64,000 bases of DNA from Apricaphanius iberus (taxonomy: Eukaryota; Chordata; Actinopteri; Cyprinodontiformes; Aphaniidae), in contig JAPXFQ010002620.1 in NCBI GenBank assembly GCA_028564705.1, forward strand, positions 744,001 to 808,000, written 5' to 3'. Positions 60,611-64,000 of the stretch are shown here, in pieces. Under the pieces are notes generated by a model. The model did not search any database and was not told the DNA's origin. It saw nothing but the letters and a program-made list of their open reading frames with translations. The position numbers and the translations under genes are program-made. How positions within the stretch are numbered: the first letter of the stretch is position 1; each line of letters opens with the position of its first letter.

Positions 60611-60829
60611 CTGCTTCCTGTCTACTTGGGGAGACTATGACTGTTTCAAACATGTGTGGCAGAGGAGGAGAAGGAGCCCCAGAGAGCAGAGGGGCAGATG
60701 AAGGACTAAGGCAACTAGGTGAGCGTTTCTCTACAGTGAGGCTGCCATGAGGTCTCCCAGAAGGAACATATCCTGTCTCTCCCTGCTGTTTCTGATCCAC
60801 AGACTGAGCTGCAGATGGACAGGATGAAG
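60611..60829 (-). CDS. ehbp1l1: ehbp1l1 exon, Ser/Pro-rich linker
   Basis: The acceptor is CCCCTCCAG and the donor is GCAG|GTAAAAA. It is 219 bp and symmetric (intron phase 1 on both sides). It encodes SSCPSAAQSVDQKQQ... and ends PHMFETVIVSPSRQEA. The stretch is predicted to be disordered from composition alone. Confidence 0.75.
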
Positions 60830-60999
60830 CTGGAGGGGAGGATAGAAAGCAGGGATAGAAAGATGAGGAAATGAGAAGGAAAGTAGCATAGGGAAAGTGA
60901 ACTATCAATGCCAAACTAAAGTTTGAAGCACTAGGTAACATAACAGCAGTTACAGTTGAAACCAGATATTTACATACAGTTCAGAAAAAAACACATAAT

Positions 61000-61274
61000 A
61001 GTAAATGGGCTGTATTTGTATAGTGCTTTACTTAGTCCCTATGGACCCCAAAGTGCGTTACACTACATTCATCCATTCACACGCTGGTGCTGGCAAGCTA
61101 CATTGTAGCTACAGCTGCCCTGGGGCGCACTGACAGAGGTGAGGCTGCTGGACAATGCTAGCCAATGGTTGGAGTCTGTCACCAAGGACACAATGACCGA
61201 GAATGTCAGAGCCAGGGTTTGAACCGGAAAACCTCCAATTCCAAGACAACTCCTGAGCCACTGTCGCCCCAAAA
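61000..61274 (-). mobile_element. tRNA-derived SINE, second family, minus strand
   Basis: Read in reverse, it starts ggggcgacagtggctcagga (box A region) and has box B ggttcaaaccctgg. The 3' part is gcgcactttggggtcc-like and ends in gtatttgtatagtgctttac (plus strand), a common fish repeat. Confidence 0.8.
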
Positions 61275-61990
61275 GATTCTTTTCTTTACCGTCCAACATC
61301 AAATCAGAGTAAACCATTTTATCTTAGATCAATAAAGTCAATAAAATATTCAGTTTTTTGTATTTGTAAAACGTCAGAAAAAACAGAGAACATTTCTGTA
61401 TTTTTTTTTTTCAAATTCAGCTTAGTCAAAAGTTTATTGTGTCGAGATGATTCTGTTCTAAGTTTGAGAAGCTTTTGAATGAATCCATTTGAGTTACTTG
61501 GTGGCACATTTGAGGATGCATATAAGGGCATATCATGTATGTAAACCTCTGGTTTTAACTGTATGTGAAAACCATTTTTAAAGGAACCATTCTTCTTTCT
61601 GACCCTTTTTTTGTTCTCTTTTTCTCTGCTTTTCTGGTTTTTCAAAACACAATATACTGTTAGGGTCAGAAAAAAGGATGGGACAGAAAATAAGGGGAAA
61701 AGCAGATAATGTAAAAAAAAAAAAGATTGTTTAAGAGATCTTAAAGCACGTACAAGGAAATCTGGCTCCTTAGAAGCACAGTGTAAAGAAAAAAACAAGG
61801 TAAGGTCAGCTTTGTTGTCAATTTCTTCACAAGTGTTAGACATCAAAATTCCATTTCTTACTGCCCCATGCACAGACAGATATCAAAAGACACATACTAA
61901 CTATTAAGTAATAGATAAACAGATAAAGAGCAGCTGTTTTTGCAGAGTCAATAATAGTGATAATATAATAATACTAGTAATCACAAGCCT

Positions 61991-61991
61991 C

Positions 61992-62032
<41 letters not shown>
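61991..62032. repeat. (ata)n microsatellite
   Basis: Fourteen or so perfect ATA/AAT trinucleotides lie in an intron. Confidence 0.92.
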
Positions 62033-62033
<1 letters not shown>

Positions 62034-62614
62034 GCAGAAGATGTGTGTGCTTTTTATAGTGCAAAGGTGTTCATTTTCTATATGTCAGAGCCCAAAGTGT
62101 TCTTCTTTGGGGAGGGGGGAGTTCAATAACGTCACAGCCTGGTGGATGAAGCTGTTGGTGAGTCTGGTTTTGTGGGAATTTTCTGTAATCATGAATAAAT
62201 AACGGTTTAAAACCTTTTTACAAGACAAACTGTGAAAACACGACCTTAAGACCTCTGTTTTTCTCATTAGGATCCAACAATCAAGCAGATTTACCTCCAG
62301 TAAGTAATGTCCAACCAGACAGAAACTGTGGGAGGATTGCAACAGAGAAATCAGCTGTAGGCAGCTCTTACAGGATGACACTAGTCCAAGCATGCATCAT
62401 GCCACTTTGCAAATATTAGAAGAATAATTATATGCTTTGTCAGAGCAATTAATTTTCTAGCTACATTACTAAACAGGCTAATTCAGTAAGGAAAAATCGC
62501 AATTAAATTAGTAATTCAAGCACAGGCAGGTTTAGAGAAAATGCAAATAATATTTAATCTGTTAAGGTTCCCACAAATAACAAGAAAGCATGGTTACATA
62601 GAAAGCAGCATTAC

Positions 62615-62758
62615 ATGTTTTCTCCGTTCCCTGCTCTTTGTGTAGCACCACAACCTCCCCTGGATAACTGGCAGAAAGACGCAAAACTTTAGGGGAGTGG
62701 GTAGGCTGTGCTAGAGGGGCCTGACATCTAGGAGGCTTCCATTCAGTCTGCCAAGAAG
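62615..62758 (-). CDS. ehbp1l1: ehbp1l1 exon, proline-rich linker
   Basis: The acceptor is CTTTTCCAG and the donor T|GTAATG is weak. The exon is 144 bp with two leading and one trailing base, the same phase as its neighbours. It encodes SWQTEWKPPRC... followed by SPKVLRLSASYPGEVVVLHK. The donor choice is the least certain in the model; an alternative GT occurs at GGGGAG|GTTGTG inside the exon. Confidence 0.6.
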
Positions 62759-62832
62759 CTGGAAAAGAGGAGCAGCGAAAATAGTGGGAAAACAAATAAA
62801 TATCATTCTTTTCTGTATCTTAGTCCTTTTAC

Positions 62833-62958
62833 CTCTCTCAGTGGCAGATGGAAGACTTGTGGGTTTAGTGAGGGCAGAGCCCAACTCCACCATTGAGGTG
62901 GGTCGACTTTTGGGCTGCCTGCAAGCAGGAGGTATAGGAGGGAAGGCTCTTAGAGAAG
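62833..62958 (-). CDS. ehbp1l1: ehbp1l1 exon (first in window), proline/serine-rich linker
   Basis: The exon lies between a TTATCCTCAG acceptor and a GTAAAAGG donor. It starts with two bases completing a codon and ends with one, so it is 126 bp and symmetric. It encodes a low-complexity Pro/Ser stretch (SLRAFPPIPPACRQPKSRP...). The position after the missing C2 domain fits the family order. Its identity rests on phase and context, not on a conserved domain. Confidence 0.7.
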
Positions 62959-64000
62959 CTGAGGATAAGGAGCAGAAAGAGGGAAAAAGAAATCTGTGCA
63001 TTCCAGAAAAAAAAAGCTTATAAAGAAAAGAAAGTGGTGAAATGAGCCTGTTAAGATGGGTCACGTTCTATATATGATATAAGGATATTAGAATATTGTT
63101 TTTTACATAGTAATGGCTTTAAACTGGAATTTTAACAGCATCTAAAGTATGTCAAGATATTAAGAACCAAGCAATTACAGACATTAATGGAGAGCAGTAG
63201 TATTTTTTTTAAATGAGGAGATAAAAAAGAAGAGATATCAGAAATAAATTTGTGTAACTTCAAAAGTCAGGTTCATATTTGTTTATAGTTACCAGATACC
63301 TGTGTTGTTAGAATTATTATTGCAGTTATAGGCTTTTTCATTCATTACTCACAGAACCTAGATATGACTAAATTGACTTAACTGAACATTGCTTATTTAG
63401 GTTGAATTAGTGCTGACGCATTTATGAGTTTGATTCTGTTACTCAGTGTCTAGATAAAATATTGATATTCTGGTTTGATACATGTACTGCAAGGAGCTAG
63501 TTATCTCATATGACACATCCTTTGTTGCCTCATGACAGATATTGTGTTTAGCTGCTACGTTTACCTGTATAAACGATTATATGCATGCCTTAGGAGGATG
63601 GGAATGTCCAGCCATCATATTGTATAGGAAGCAGATGGGCTCTATGTTCCATAGATTGAGTTTCAGTGCAAACTGTGAAAATCATGTCTCAGAACAAAAG
63701 CAAAATACCTTGCAGAGATGCTTCTGAAACTGATAAGAGCGTAAAACAACAGTGTAAAATGACTCCAAAAGCAATATAAACAGATTACAGTTCACAAAGG
63801 CGCTCAGAAAAAAAGACCTTAAAATTTAGAAGCATATTCTGTGGTCTGATTAAACTAAAATTGAAACGTTTGGCCATAATGACCATTGTTATGTCAAAAT
63901 GGTTACTGGTGCACTTTACACATCTTCATCATGAAGAAAGAACATTATGTGAAAAAATATAGAAGCAACATGATGAGACGTCAGCCAAGAACTCAAATGG
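62959..64000. other. Intron sequence, nothing recognised
   Basis: No exon with matching phase or C2-domain similarity was found up to the window end, so the next upstream exon probably lies outside. Confidence 0.45.

Larger units (their letters stand above)
5945..62958 (-). other. ehbp1l1: EH domain-binding protein 1-like 1 gene, 21 coding exons seen, 5' end outside window
   Basis: EHBP1-family proteins link Rab8/Rab10-type GTPases and EHD proteins to actin during endocytic recycling and polarised transport; this is family knowledge. I joined 21 exons listed separately below. All introns have GT/AG borders and all phases match, giving 3,115 residues in the window. In the joined protein the repeat exon covers about residues 269-1717, the second large disordered exon about 1969-2625, the CH domain about 2690-2795 and the bMERB domain about 2952-3100. 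The protein ends in CVMQ, a CaaX prenylation box. The C-terminal run [18 protein letters not shown] favours EHBP1L1 over EHBP1. The family's N-terminal C2 domain is not in the window and should lie above 64000. I see no NPF tripeptide, the EH-domain ligand of EHBP1, in these exons. Teleosts may have a and b paralogues, which I cannot tell apart. Confidence 0.9.

Overview
This is a stretch of teleost fish nuclear genome. Four things point to that: GT/AG-spliced coding exons, a Rex3-type RTE retrotransposon, a Tc1 element of the fish type, and the usual fish mix of L2, L1, tRNA-derived SINEs, Harbinger and hAT MITEs and a BEL/Pao relic. I see no prokaryotic gene structure and no CRISPR.

One host gene dominates. 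It lies on the minus strand and runs from beyond base 64000 down to its stop codon at 5945-5947. I assembled 21 coding exons by eye. Every junction has GT/AG borders and every codon phase matches, giving 3,115 residues plus an upstream part outside the window. The C-terminal half identifies it as EHBP1-like 1 (EHBP1L1): a calponin-homology (CH) domain (exons at 22.9-23.8 kb), a bMERB coiled-coil domain (exons at 6.7-7.3 kb and 22.4 kb) and a terminal CaaX box (CVMQ). The family's N-terminal C2 domain should lie upstream of the window.

The most unusual feature is one 4,343-bp exon (48465-52807). It encodes about 26 copies of a Cys-Pro...Gly-Phe-Pro-Ser motif (consensus SCPxxSxIxGFPS) that I cannot match to a named domain. 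Part of it is a 540-bp (180-codon) tandem array with four units in register, and two of these are nearly identical. The exons on either side share intron phase 2, so the giant exon plus its small partner can be skipped in frame.

The 15.1-kb intron (7341-22395) and the 20.8-kb intron (23836-44644) are transposon sinks. They hold, in order: a SINE, a BEL/Pao relic, Rex3 with a 14-bp target duplication, a DIRS fragment, a non-LTR element carrying a MITE that itself carries a SINE, a Tc1 MITE, a Harbinger-type MITE, L2 copies, an L1 inside an L2, a hAT MITE, another non-LTR element on the minus strand, and an L2 broken by a Harbinger relic. The 5' introns (52.8-62.6 kb) contain a hAT transposase relic, SINEs and a complete but dead Tc1 transposon.

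The region downstream of the gene (1-5900) contains a fragmented L2 with a SINE in it, a 30-bp minisatellite, a 64-bp duplication and a MITE. All identities and counts were made by eye.
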